From assembly GCA_025201365.1 (NCBI GenBank), contig JAIXMF010000008.1, positions 372,001 to 436,000 of the forward strand: 64,000 nt of DNA, read 5' to 3'. Below are positions 41,801 through 53,486 of the stretch, in pieces. The DNA comes from Syncephalis plumigaleata. Its lineage: Eukaryota; Zoopagomycota; Zoopagomycetes; Zoopagales; Piptocephalidaceae. Position 1 is the stretch's first letter. Every line of letters starts with the position of its first letter. The position numbers were made by a program, and so were the translations under genes. The notes under the pieces are model-generated. The model worked only from the letters and a program-made list of their open reading frames with translations, did no database searches and was not told the origin of the DNA.

Positions 41801-44269
41801 GCAGTTCTACTGAACGCTGGTCAAATTGTTGCATCGGGTGATCCAGACACGGTACTCTCCTCGTTAATCGGCACATCCAGTCATAGTGGATCCGATTCGG
41901 ATTCAGAGAAACGCACTCATGCAAGTGGTAAACATCATAGGAAGGAAAGCAAGAGCGGTGGCAAGTTGATGCAACCGGTGAAGGAGCAAGCGAATGTCAA
42001 TAACACGGGTATTCTCGTTGAAGAGGAGATCTCGGTCAATGGTTCGGTTTCCTTGCAAATCTACAAGAACTACTTCCGTGCGGGTGGCTACCGTTTCTGG
42101 GCATTGCCGGTCATCTCGTATCTCCTATTCCAATTGGCGGTCATCATGCAAGCGTATTGGATAGTTGTTTGGACACAAGACTCGCTCGAGAGATCGGATC
42201 GCTACTACGTGCACGTCTACATATGGTTCACGGTGGTGGTCGTTATTTTTGCCATTTCATCGCCGCTACTCTCGTGCCGGGCTGGCCTTCGCTCGGCTAG
42301 AGCACTATTCCGCGATATGATCCATCGAGTGGCCTATGCCTCCATTCGATTCCTGGACAAGACACCGATGGGTCGTATAATGAATCGATTCAGCAAGGAC
42401 ATGTATGAACTCGACACGGTTATGGGATTTGTAGGCCAGTACACCCTGTCGTCTGGCGGTCGTATGTTATTCCAACTGTTGATTGTTGGATTCATCATGC
42501 CACAATTCTTTATTGCCATTATCGCAGCGAGTAAGTCCCATTATATTGACAAATACTAAATGTGTCTAATCACAATGCTACACCATGCTATTCTAGTTGC
42601 CGCCTATTGTATCGTTGGCAGTTATTATCTAAAGACAAATCGAAGTCTTAGACGACTTGAACTGGTCAATTCCTCTCCACTTTATCCCTTTCCTCAGATA
42701 TGATCAGGTAAGTGGAATATGGGTAACCTGTCGACTACCCGTATACTAATGGCTACAATGCAATAGTGGTGCTGTCACGGTTCGTGCATTTGGTATGCAG
42801 CAATGGTTCTCCAAGCAGAATATCCATCGAATCAATAACATGCAACGTCCATTTTATTTGAAGGCCGGCGCCACACAATGGATCACCTGTCGTACGCAAG
42901 TGATCTCCGCGGTCTTCACCCTACTGGCGACGACATGTTTCATTTGGAAGCGCGATCAAATTGGTGTGGACGTCGTAGGATTCACCCTTAGTTACGTGCT
43001 AGGTTTCTTGACATCTGCCGCGGTACGTATTGACTCTATGAATGTATCTGATAGATCGATGACTAATCATGCAACTATATCCATCGTGTGTAGACTACCA
43101 TTCAATACTATACAAAGGCTGACATGGTCATGAATAGCGTGGAACGTATCGATGACTACTTGAGCATCGAACAGGAACCGCCTGCAATTATCGAGGACAA
43201 CCGACCACCTCACAATGTAAGCGATACACTAACTAATAATAGATGCAATGCAGCGACTAACTATACATTTCTTTATTGGAAAGTGGCCGGAAAAAGGTCA
43301 AATCGATGTGAACAACATCTCTATTCGATACGCAGAAGATCAAAGTCCCGTCATACATAATCTCTCGTTTTCCGTTAAACCTGGCGAACGTATTGGTATT
43401 GTAGGCAGAACAGGCAAGTATTCGCTGCATCAATATTCATTCATTCATTCATTTACCTACTTGGTGCTAACTATCATGTATAACAATAGGTGCCGGTAAA
43501 TCCACCATATCATTGGCATTCTTCCGATTTGTGGAACCCTTCATTGGTAATATTCTTATCGATGGCGTGGATATTAGCAAGATTGGACTGAGAGATCTAC
43601 GCTCGCGTCTCACTATTATTCCGCAGGATCCCGTGCTATTTAACGGTACAATCCGTAGCAATCTGGATCCATTCTCGATGCACGATGATGCCGCATTGTG
43701 GAATGCCTTACGTCGAGCGCATCTAATCGATACAGATGTAAATGCCGAGAAACCTGCCGGTCTAGAACATCTAGATGCACCAATAGCGGAGAATGGTGGC
43801 AACTTTAGTCATGGACAACGCCAGCTTTTATCGATGGCTCGAGCCCTACTACGTAATAGTCGAGTAAGTGCACGAATAAATAGCTAATCATTGCTTCTTT
43901 CTCTTGTTGACTAATGATAATCCTAGCTGATCATTATGGATGAGGCCACAGCCTCAATCGACTTTGACACTGATGCCAAGATTCAAGAGACTATTCGAGA
44001 AGAGTTCAAGAACTCGACGCTTTTATGCGTGGCACATCGACTACGTACAATTATCGATTACGATCGAGTGATGGTACTTGGTAAGTGATTGCTATTATCG
44101 ACAAGTGTATCTGTATATTTACCTTTACTTCTTCGTAGATGCCGGTCACCTTGTGGAATTTGATGCACCTGGTGTACTGATTAAACAGCCGAATAGTATG
44201 TTCCGTAATCTTTGCGAACAATCCGGCGAATTGGATTTGCTCCTAAGTCTTAGCCAAGCCGCGCCCTAG
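38851..44269 (+). CDS. ABC transporter, subfamily C (MRP/Ycf1 type), with a His-rich loop
   Basis: A full-length ABCC pump (TMD0-TMD1-NBD1-TMD2-NBD2) of about 1,577 residues, likely vacuolar or plasma-membrane export of conjugates or metals. Exons: 38851-39863, 39947-40607, 40670-41273, 41331-42530, 42597-42707, 42767-43022, 43118-43216, 43284-43413, 43490-43863, 43927-44080, 44139-44269. Five membrane helices form TMD0; between helices 2 and 3 (residues about 127-182) lies a His-rich repeat. NBD1: [12 protein letters not shown], signature LSGGQKQRV, Walker [16 protein letters not shown]2: GIVGRTGAGKSTI, signature [21 protein letters not shown], switch His in CVAHRLRT. The intron after 43413 starts with GC instead of GT. 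Exon 42597-42707 has an apparent one-base loss near 42684-42692: the frame downstream ([14 protein letters not shown]) is shifted relative to upstream, so either a sequence error or a broken allele. Confidence 0.92.
39247..39351 (+). repeat. 21-bp tandem repeat coding the His-rich loop of the ABC transporter
   Basis: Five units of CATCATGGTTATGGTCATCCA (middle three near-identical, outer two with CAT for TAT) encode (HHGYGHP)n, bounded by further His (QHSNP before, [12 protein letters not shown] after). The units are in frame, so copy-number change alters loop length by 7 residues without breaking the gene. Confidence 0.92.
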
Positions 44270-44494
44270 TTGTTAATCTCGTGCCAATTAACTATTGCTA
44301 ATGACTCTTTGGCCATGCGCAGTTTACGAGCACTTCTTCCTTATGCATCACACAATTTAATAAAGTAAACTATATATGATCTATCATAATAGTGTTAACA
44401 CTACAACAACATCATCATCATTGGCTATTGATATACATGTATACCGTGAAAGATAACAAGTAATCCATTTTATTCAATTTACTAATACTACTTG

Positions 44495-45417
44495 TTAATA
44501 GTCGGGTATCTTTGAGGAACGATAGCCGAATATACGCCCAGCTTTGCTCAACACCAAACTCTCCTGGTTCCTTCCACTTGAATCAAATGCTTCAAAGTAG
44601 AAATAGTTGATGTTTTTGACGGCAGCCGCTTTTACGAACGAATTAATAAACTGTTTCGCATTCTCTGGCGATGGAATGGCATTCCCGTTCTTTTTACCGT
44701 GGAATGGCCAGCCTACTTCACCGATGACCAATGGTTTACGACCTGATCGATCGCGTTTCTTTACCAAATCCATCAGTAGGAACACCTTGTCAACTGCACC
44801 ATTAATGGCGACACCGTCGAAATAAGGATGTAGATTGGGCACGATAACATCTACCGCATCAATCAACTCGGCACTATAGGTGGGGAATGGTTCCGATGTG
44901 GTAACGGGAGCTGCTACACCAGCATCACGCAATGCTCTGCGTACCTCGTTAATCCGTGCGATGACCGTCTTCTCCGTTACTTGTTTCTTGAGGATAACCT
45001 CATTGCCAACGATCACTGCTTTTACGTGATTCCTGAATGCATTCTTATTCTGGTTAACCGCGGCCATCAATTCCTTAAATTGCGTGCGATAACTTTGCTC
45101 GTTCGCGTCAAAGTAGATGCCGGCAAATATTGCGCATTACCCTTGTGAGCGGCCACTGCTGCAATAGTTCTCTGCAACACATCGCCATCTGTTCCGTAGA
45201 GACGAATACGATTGGTGTACTTTAGCATGATGTTCACATCCTGTTGTATATTGACTGCGGCATTTTTACGATAAGGATTGTAGGCGACACCCGATAAACG
45301 ATTCTGAGCCATACGATAATGCTGAGCATCCACGACCGGTGAGACTTCCGCCGAACAACTAGTGCTGAAGAGAAAGCCGACCAACGCGGTTGCCAAGTGT
45401 AATGGAGTGAATTTCAT
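44495..45417 (-). CDS. GH17 glucan beta-1,3-glucosidase, secreted (cell-wall enzyme)
   Basis: A secreted family-17 glycoside hydrolase that cuts or remodels cell-wall beta-1,3-glucan. Single exon, about 307 residues. Signal peptide about 1-23 (MKFTPLHLATALVGFLFSTS). Family blocks: LSGVAYNPYRK, NRIRLYGTDGD, GIYFDANEQSY, AVIVGNEVI (acid/base Glu near 137), TSEPFPTYS, VIVPNLHPYFDG, and VIGEVGWPF (nucleophile Glu near 240). One base appears to be missing at about 45121-45130: the frame up to AHKGNAQY and the frame from AGIYFDANEQ are offset by one, both strongly coding. It resembles fungal Bgl2/Scw/Mp65-type enzymes; which of these cannot be told. Convergent with the ABC transporter, ends 225 bp apart. 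Confidence 0.9.
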
Positions 45418-46427
45418 GATGTGTTTAATTTATATTACTAGTTCTCGACTGTAACCTTGGCGATCAACGCAACCAGTAGAGTCAGTCAATGATAATGGTG
45501 ATAATATAATAATAATAATGAGGATATCGCGAATGAAACTGTACTGAATATACGCCTGTTTTATACGATTTCTACATGGAATATATATGCTTATTAGTAG
45601 TGAATTTACACACGCACACATCCTAATAGACGTTAGGAGATTCGCGTCCAAGTCGAGTGTATCCACCAAATGACTTTGTCTCTATAGTAGGATATTCCAT
45701 TTTGAGTAATTCATTTAGATAAGAGTCCGACAATCATGAGGCCTACTCCGAATCAAAAATGAAACAGCGTCAAGTATTAGTTTAATGCAGTAAATGAACT
45801 GTTTCCTTCTTGTAAATCATTCACATCACTTGATGCAAATACTAATCAATGCTACTATTTATTATATTGACATTCATCAGCAATGGCATATACGTTTATT
45901 AAAGCGTGGCAATTAGAATACAAATTTACACAATCAATTATTTCACAAATACACGATTCTTATTTATTGAACTACAGGCCTAGTACTGCTGAATAAACTT
46001 TTCATTCCTTATATGCGATAATATAGATAATGTAGAACAGTTTCGATCACAATATTTAATGAAACATAGCAGATATAGACTTGTTATAAATGACTAAATT
46101 GCATATTCATCCTTGCCTATTTCCAGTGTAGTAACAAGCATAGCATAGAGATTGAGATGCAAGTATTATCATGTAGGATTGTTAATCAACGTCAAACAAA
46201 TCAATAAAGGCATATCTAGCAGAATTGTATCAGCCTGATCATAAATAATGAACTCTTTTTTACCGGCATAATTTGACCCGAATCAATTCCATGTTTCCGT
46301 GTTTTGTCAGTACCATATCGCTTCACTCCTCCTCACACTTCTTAATCTCTTTTATTCCCCTTTCCTTTTTTTTAACCACTTCTTTTTCCTACTTTGATTC
46401 TACAGTTGATTCTTTTGTGTTGCCAAC
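45418..46427. other. Divergent intergenic region between GH17 and COX12 genes
   Basis: An AT-rich kilobase acting as promoter region for both genes. Before COX12 there is a strongly pyrimidine-rich leader (about 46315-46410, CACTCCTCCTCACACTTC, then CCCCTTTCC). No gene seen. Confidence 0.5.
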
Positions 46428-46830
46428 ATGTCTGAGGAAGCTGAAACCAAGAATATCACCTTGTCGACCACGCCATTTGATGCGCGTTTCCCAAATACCA
46501 ATCAGTCAAAGCATTGCTTGCAAGATTACGTCGACTACTATCGATGCATCAGCGCCAAGGGTGAGGACTACGCTCCCTGCATGCAATTCAAGCGTAATTA
46601 CACTAGCTTATGTCCCGTTGACTGGGTAAGTAGCGGTAGTGATGACAGCAGAATACTTGTGTGATTATGGATTGTTTGTTGTTTGTTTGGCTGGATGACA
46701 ACAATATGAGATTATGTACGCGTAATATTGTATTCCTATCTAATAATAATGCTTTATTACGCTATTATAGGTTGAGAAATGGGATGAGGCTCGCGAAGAA
46801 GGTCGCAGCGCATTCAACTATAAGATTTAA
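46428..46830 (+). CDS. COX12: Cytochrome c oxidase subunit 6B / Cox12
   Basis: A small intermembrane-space subunit of complex IV that links the two monomers of the oxidase. Two exons, 46428-46625 and 46771-46830, giving 85 residues. The twin-cysteine pattern is intact: CLQDYVDYYRC (CX9C) and CMQFKRNYTSLC (CX10C), as in Cox12/COX6B, which are imported and oxidised by Mia40. The start MSEEAETKNI and the TPFDARFPNTNQSKHC block match the family closely. The pyrimidine-rich leader fits a well-expressed respiratory gene. No presequence is expected or seen. Confidence 0.96.
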
Positions 46831-47072
46831 GAAGATTTATTGTTTGCAAGCCATTGAACCTATGAGTTGCCATGCCGTTGCAGCTATGTGATTACGCATG
46901 CATCCTATAATAGTCTTGTTTGCGTAAACAAAAAAGCATAAATCGATCTTGATTAAAGCACACGGCACACACGCACGTAATTGGTGTGGCTTTTCAATTA
47001 ATATCCATTTAGATGCAACTATGCGTGGCTATATATTTATTTATTTATTCCTTTATTTATATACTTGTATGC

Positions 47073-50000
47073 TTATGATCCTATTGTCAATTTAAACAAC
47101 TCGTGTATATCTCCTCCTATACGCGACAATGTTTGTCGGGCTAACTTGGCCACTTTACTATCTGTGACGGCAGATAGACGACAAAGAAGTGGATATAATG
47201 CCACAATATGACTTGATTTGCCTGAATTAGTAGTAGAGGTAGTAGTATCTGTTTCTTGACTGCATACTGCATACATACATGTATGTATATATGTATACCA
47301 ATTAGTATTAGTGTTATTATTGCTTCTGTTCTACTTACACTTTAGTACTGCTTGATCATGTAGCTGAAGTTCTAGCAATTGATGCAGTATAAATGTAAGC
47401 TCGTTTGTTCTGATCCTGTTATAAAATAGACATTATTGGTAAATAGAACGAATATCGATAGTAGTCATAATCATAATAATAAAATACTCATCTACCTTGA
47501 AAATGGATAACCACCACGTAATTGAGCATCGGCTAAATAGGCCTCCATAATGAAGCGACAACGCTGTAATAGTTGTGAGATGGCAGCATGCGATAGAGCA
47601 CCTTGTATGATGATTTGTTCATCTATTAAATCAATAAAGCAGATTAGAATCACACGACAAGCATTATTAATGACTTACAACGTGTATCGGATGAACAGAA
47701 AGCGAATAAACGCGAGAAACAGGCAGTGGCCGCATACTCACGAGCCACCGGCTTTACCTTTACCGTAGTGCCAGAGATAGTATGATCGGTAGTTAATGAC
47801 GAGGCATGATCAGCTTCTAGCACGTATGGTCGCGGTACATTAGCGTAATAATGAGCACTACGCGAAACGAGATCCAATACATGTCCGATAATATCGATGG
47901 TGTCCACTGCTGGTGCACTATGTAAAAGTACAACATCTAGGATCTGATTAAACTGTTCAGTATCGAATAGTTCATCACTATGTAGCAATTGATATGGAGT
48001 ATCGAATGGCAAACTAATATGCAATGTTAAGACGAGTATACAATTATTAATCATCTAGCTTACCTATCCCAATGAATAATTGTTTCCAATAAATTAAATA
48101 TAGATTGCCAACTTTTCTTGGTCATTTCTAACTCCATATCTACAAGGAGATTAGTATGCAATCATTGAATGACACAGACATCAATGCTTACTCTTTGTAT
48201 TGATGGATAGTTCAGGCACACCACATGCTATGATAGTATTGCAGTTTGAGTAGCAAATCTCCATAATGGCTCGTTCTTCTCTTCTATCGTTGGTTGCATC
48301 GTGATATTGGATCGTTTAGCAGCCACTACTTTCTCCAATCGCTAATTGTAAATGTTAGACTTGTACAACTGTGATAGGATAAAGAAGAAGGAAAAGAAAC
48401 ACACACACACGCTTACACTCACCTCGATAATATTGGTAAATATACCATCATTATATATTGTCATGGCATGGGCATGTTGCTTGAATAGATCACGCGTCAA
48501 TTCCATACTATGACGAGCTAGTGCAATATACGTGGATGGTTTGCCGCGTATACCATCATTAGCAACACCGCCTGTGGTGATCATTGTGGCCATAACACTA
48601 GCTTGTGGTGCAAGTGAATAGAAGCGTGAAAGTGCCAACAACAATACAGCAGCAATATCCGTGTTGGTATTATCAATCGCGTTAACGGCATTAATCACCG
48701 CTTCTTGCACGTCGTTAAGACGATTGATATCGAGTGATAGATCGACTGCTTGCGGTAGAATCACCAATTCATACAGTATATCCAATAGCACGCTTAGTCG
48801 TTCATCGTTCATTTGCTCGTGGATCCATACGTGTAATTCGGCATAGGCACGTATAAATGACGCGATAATCTTGTAGTCGAGATAGTTCATTGGCATTTCC
48901 TTCGATGTCATACCTCGACCAACTTGCGCCCATACTTCCCATACATTCATCCAAGGCACCGCCACTTGTTGATCTTTATTATTAGGCTGGTTAATAATCT
49001 GACGTAGTGCATCGATGGCTGATGTCGTGACCATTCGCGTCGAGTGTAAGCATAAACGATTCAATACGGACAACCATCGGCTCCATGCCACCGCTGAATC
49101 GGGCATCTTCACATCAGCGAATAGATAGCCGGTGAACACTTGGGTAAATCCTTGAATAAGCAGTGTTTTCGTTTCATCCCATTGCTGTTCAGGACTGATA
49201 CGCGAGTGCAATGACCAAGCATCAATGTCGCGTGCTGGCGCACCACCCTTGACCGGTTCTATAATGACGGTATTCGCTACTTGAGCGAGTGCTTGCTCGC
49301 ATGCATCAATAACATGCTCGGCCGTGGGGAATAACACTAGGTAGACACATCGTGTCCATGCCGTGGCATCTAGTACTGATCCATTCAGGCTGACAGTACG
49401 GAATAGCGTTTGAATAGCACTATTGCGTACTTCTGGTCGAGTATCAGCCGCTAACATTTCTAATTCCAGTAAAACGAGAAGCCATAGTGCAAGTAACGAG
49501 GAGGGTGTGCTAGGCGTTACAATTGCTTCATTAACCAGTGCGGAATGCGCTTCTTCATTCGTGGATTCCGATGAATTTAGCGTTATATCATTAGCGAGTG
49601 ATGCTGACATGGAGTGTTCTGCCGTATCATCGGTGGGTGTATTCGATGATGTCACACTGCTAATGTCATTCGTTTTTTGTCGACTAGTTTGTAGAAAGTC
49701 GGACAAATTCCATAGTTGACCAATGGCCGTTAAACTAATATTCAAATCTTCCGTTTGCCATCCATAAGCACCCAGTGCAGTAATACACTGATAGAGACAT
49801 GCTGGTGACAGACTGCCTAGAAAGTCGGAACAAATAAGACGAAGACTCGAGAAGCCCACTTTAACTAGGGTCGATGGGAATGTGAGACCTGATGTCGACA
49901 TTGATCGTGTAGGACTAGGCAATGGTGATGGCTGCCTACTAAGTCGTCGTCCTATAAATGGTGTAGTGTTAAGCGATGTGGTACGCGTTAAACCGAGAGG

Positions 50001-53000
50001 TTGAATAAACGAGGCGGTGGAGGAGATGGCAGTCTGACTTGTTGCGGTGGTTGCCGATAAAGACGACGTGGTATCCGATAGAATAGCGAGTGAACACACA
50101 CCAGCTAGCATTTCAAGTATCATACTCCAACCGTGCGTGAATGATTGCCCCGATGTTTGTAGTAGTTTATCGAGGGTCTCCAGACCTACACGACGAATAT
50201 CCACCAGGAGGATGCAGCTGTATCGTCCATTCCCGGTATTTGTTCAAGTACCAAACGACGTAATGATCCAGTAGACGCAACTGAATATGCTTGTCATCTT
50301 GTATGGCCATGGTCTCTGCCGTTGTCATTGCGGAACTAATCAACTCGCCAATAGTCTCGCCAGCTTGTTCTCGAAGACGAGCAGGAGTTGCTGCTGCAAT
50401 ACACGTATCGATCAAATGGCCAATGGCTAGATCCCATAGCTTATTCTCAGGTGTAGTCGATAACAAGTGTCGCATGCCTCGTAGTATAACTAGTTTCAAA
50501 CGATCGATGGCAAATGACGGCTCATTATTCTATAGTAATTGTTAGATAATGTGAGATTAATAATCATGGTTGTAATTGTAATTACCCTATTCATCGTGTA
50601 GATCCTAGTAGATTTATTGTTAGTACGTGATGATGACGACGACGATGGTGGTGCCGGTGCTGGTGCTGCTGGTGCTGATGATGAGGATGGCTCATTCGAT
50701 GTGCTGTCATTAGGTAATGGTGCGTCATTCGATTCGGAGGATAAACGGCATAGACCACGAATCAATCGTTCAAATGGTTCGATTTCAAGTTCACTCGCTT
50801 GTTCGAATAGCATCTGCATATCTGTTAATAGCACACTGCCTTCACCTTCTCCACGAGTCGACGATGCCGACATCTTTCTCAAGGGTCGTATGGTAGATCC
50901 GGACAGCATATGCTTGGGTAACTTGCGTCCACCCGCTCTACCATGTAGCAAATGGTTGACATACTCAAATGTAACCAGTACCGAATACCATGTGTCCACA
51001 TCCAGTAGTTCCATCAGGCAGCCGCACACATCAAGGAGTGCCTGCATACAAGTGGTGTGTCGTTCGGAGAATAGTGTACGTGCTAACTCGTCGCCTGTCG
51101 ACATTTGTGGAATGGCATTCTTACACAATGACGTTAGGAATGCATTTCTCGGCGTGGTTAACCCGAGTACACCGACTGTAATCGAGAATTGTCGGAATGC
51201 CTTCATCAACAAGTGGTATAGATCATCGTCCAATGGTGTGGTTAAATAGGCGGATAATCCAGCTAACAAGCCGGGCCATGCTGTATCGGCCATAGCTACG
51301 GCAGCTTCGAGTTCCTCGTCTAGCGGTTCCTTCATAATCTCTTGCACGCGAGCCTGTTTATAGCAATCACGCGTTGAACGACCCATCACGAATGAGGGTA
51401 ATGGCGAGGGAGATGGAAGTGGAGACAATCGACGGCCAATAGCAAGGCTATGCTTATCGAACTTGCGTTGAATGAAATCCGCAAATGCATTCGTGAGATT
51501 AATCATACACGTAAACGCCAAATAATACTGATATCGCTGTGACATGACAGGTGGCTCGGTTTTATCAAGTTGATCAATGCTAGTCGCAATAGGAAATAAA
51601 AGGTAAGTCATCACACTATTCAATTGATGTATACGCCACCATGCAACCACTGGCTTACCAGGCAATCTTTAAGCGACAACGAGTGTCTAGTATGGCGCCC
51701 TGCTCTTCATCGCTGTTGCACTCGTTAATATTGATTCTTGTTCCACTTCACCGATCATTTCACGAAATGCCAAGGGCGTTTCTGCCGCGCATGATCTAGC
51801 GCGTTCAATAACGCATGATAAATGCCTTTGGCTTTCCCCTTGTTATTGCTATAGCGTGAATATATCGAGTAGAGTAGTTGGAAGTTGCTGCACACGTTAC
51901 GGAACAACTCCAATGCTAGTACACGCTGCCAGGCAGGATTCTGATCTGTTTCAAGCATTTTAAGCAGCATTGACAGGTAGATTTCACATTCTGTAGTCTA
52001 CATACACACATATATGTGAAGGCATATAAGCATACTATTCATTAGCATGTATATATGCATATGTACATATATATCTCACCATAACATCGTGATATTGGCG
52101 AACTAGCACGTTAATAACACGAACTAGTCGCATTATTTTCGGGAAATCATTACGATCTGAGAAATATCGAATAATCAGTGGACATAATTGTTCACGAACT
52201 AGATCTAGAAATGAAGCATGCTATAAGGATAAAGCAATAACACGTTTATCAATGCTCAATGCTAACTGATAATTGATAATAGACTGTCGACTTACCGCGC
52301 GGAATAATGATTCATAGCTGGATAGGATCGATTCAAGTAGTTCTAGCCCACAGTACATGGAAGACCATCCAAGCGTAGAAATATACCCGGTTCTCCATTG
52401 GTAAGTAGACATAAATCCTAGTCTAGTATTAGTAACTATACCATATATATATATATATATACATATATTGATGTGACCTACTTTAAGTAATCGAATAGCA
52501 TCATCGGCACATGGATGATATTCTAATAGATGGAGTAATAATGATGATGATGATATGTTATTAAGCTAGCTTCTATTTACATTAACATGCAGCATTAATC
52601 TAAGCAATATTACCATCTGATTCCTTTAGTGTCGCATCCTCCTTGGATACTTTATCGAATACAATATTAATCAATTGTCGGAATGTCGCACCTGCAATAC
52701 TATTCACCATGGGTGCAGTCGATTCTTGTAAACGATAACATAGCACAAGTGTCTATTGAAATGATGAATGAATGAATGAATGCTGATTAATAATATCTGC
52801 GTTTACATACCTCGACTAATTCATTGTCATGTACATTCGGATAGTTGGACAAGAGTGGTAGCACTATCTGAAGAGTACGTAGTTGAACATCTGCTCCTAA
52901 CGAGACGATATCACCTAGCGTTGTTACAATCGTGCCAATGGCATCCTATGACGAATGAATCGTCAGTGTTTCATTGTCGTAAGTACATCTCTAGTTCAAA

Positions 53001-53486
53001 TCATGATTGCTTACGTCATTCATTGACGATATCTCACCGGTGATACAGCAGAATGAACGATTAAATGCTGTAGACAATTGACGGCGATAGTGGCCAGACG
53101 AGGTTGTCTAGCATGACACGCGAGTAGAATAGGACTGAGGACAGCATGGTTACTTATGATAGCTAGTGTATGGGATAATATATGCATATATGCATATATC
53201 GTCAGTTTACTACTCAATATATATATATACAGTGATGACGTGATGAACAACTCATTCGTCTTACCTGATATTACTTCAGTGGCAGTAAGTGCGCGATATG
53301 CTTTTAATTGGATAAGAACGCGATCAGCAGCCTAAGTAAGTGTATATGTATTTATGTATGCTGTGTTATCGTAATTCATTGGTTACCGCTCTATTAGCTT
53401 ACCTCTTTGACTTCAGGGTATTTTCGTCGTGTTTCCGAAGTTAACGCTGTCAATTCGTAGGACAACGCGTTAATAAGGTCGGCCAT
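47073..53486 (-). CDS. MON2: MON2, Golgi/endosome trafficking protein (Sec7-related HEAT/DCB-HUS protein)
   Basis: A scaffold of the trans-Golgi/endosome that works with Dop1 and the flippase Neo1. Seventeen exons on the minus strand: 53403-53486, 53265-53331, 53038-53162, 52811-52945, 52614-52752, 52482-52522, 52296-52417, 52080-52220, 51659-51997, 50586-51579, 48423-50529, 48192-48341, 48064-48139, 47679-48013, 47496-47622, 47339-47415, 47073-47266. Landmarks: N-terminal ALSYELTALTSETRRKYPEVKEAADR (split: ELTALTSETRRKYPEVKE), DLCLLTNGEP, LELLESILSSYESLF, FREMIGEVEQES, SIDQLDKTEPP, VDIRRVGLETLDKLLQTSG and EVRNSAIQTLFRTVS. Six apparent one-base losses (near 48229-48236, 50203-50212, 50266-50275, 51725-51735, 51778-51784, 52345-52353) shift the frame; with six added bases the total would be 1,752 codons plus stop, near yeast (1,636) and human Mon2. 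Identity is firm; whether this copy is intact is open. Confidence 0.88.

Noticed and set aside
42597-42707. Programmed frameshift in the ABC transporter
   Set aside because: No slippery heptamer or pseudoknot is evident, and eight further same-sense breaks nearby favour sequence error.
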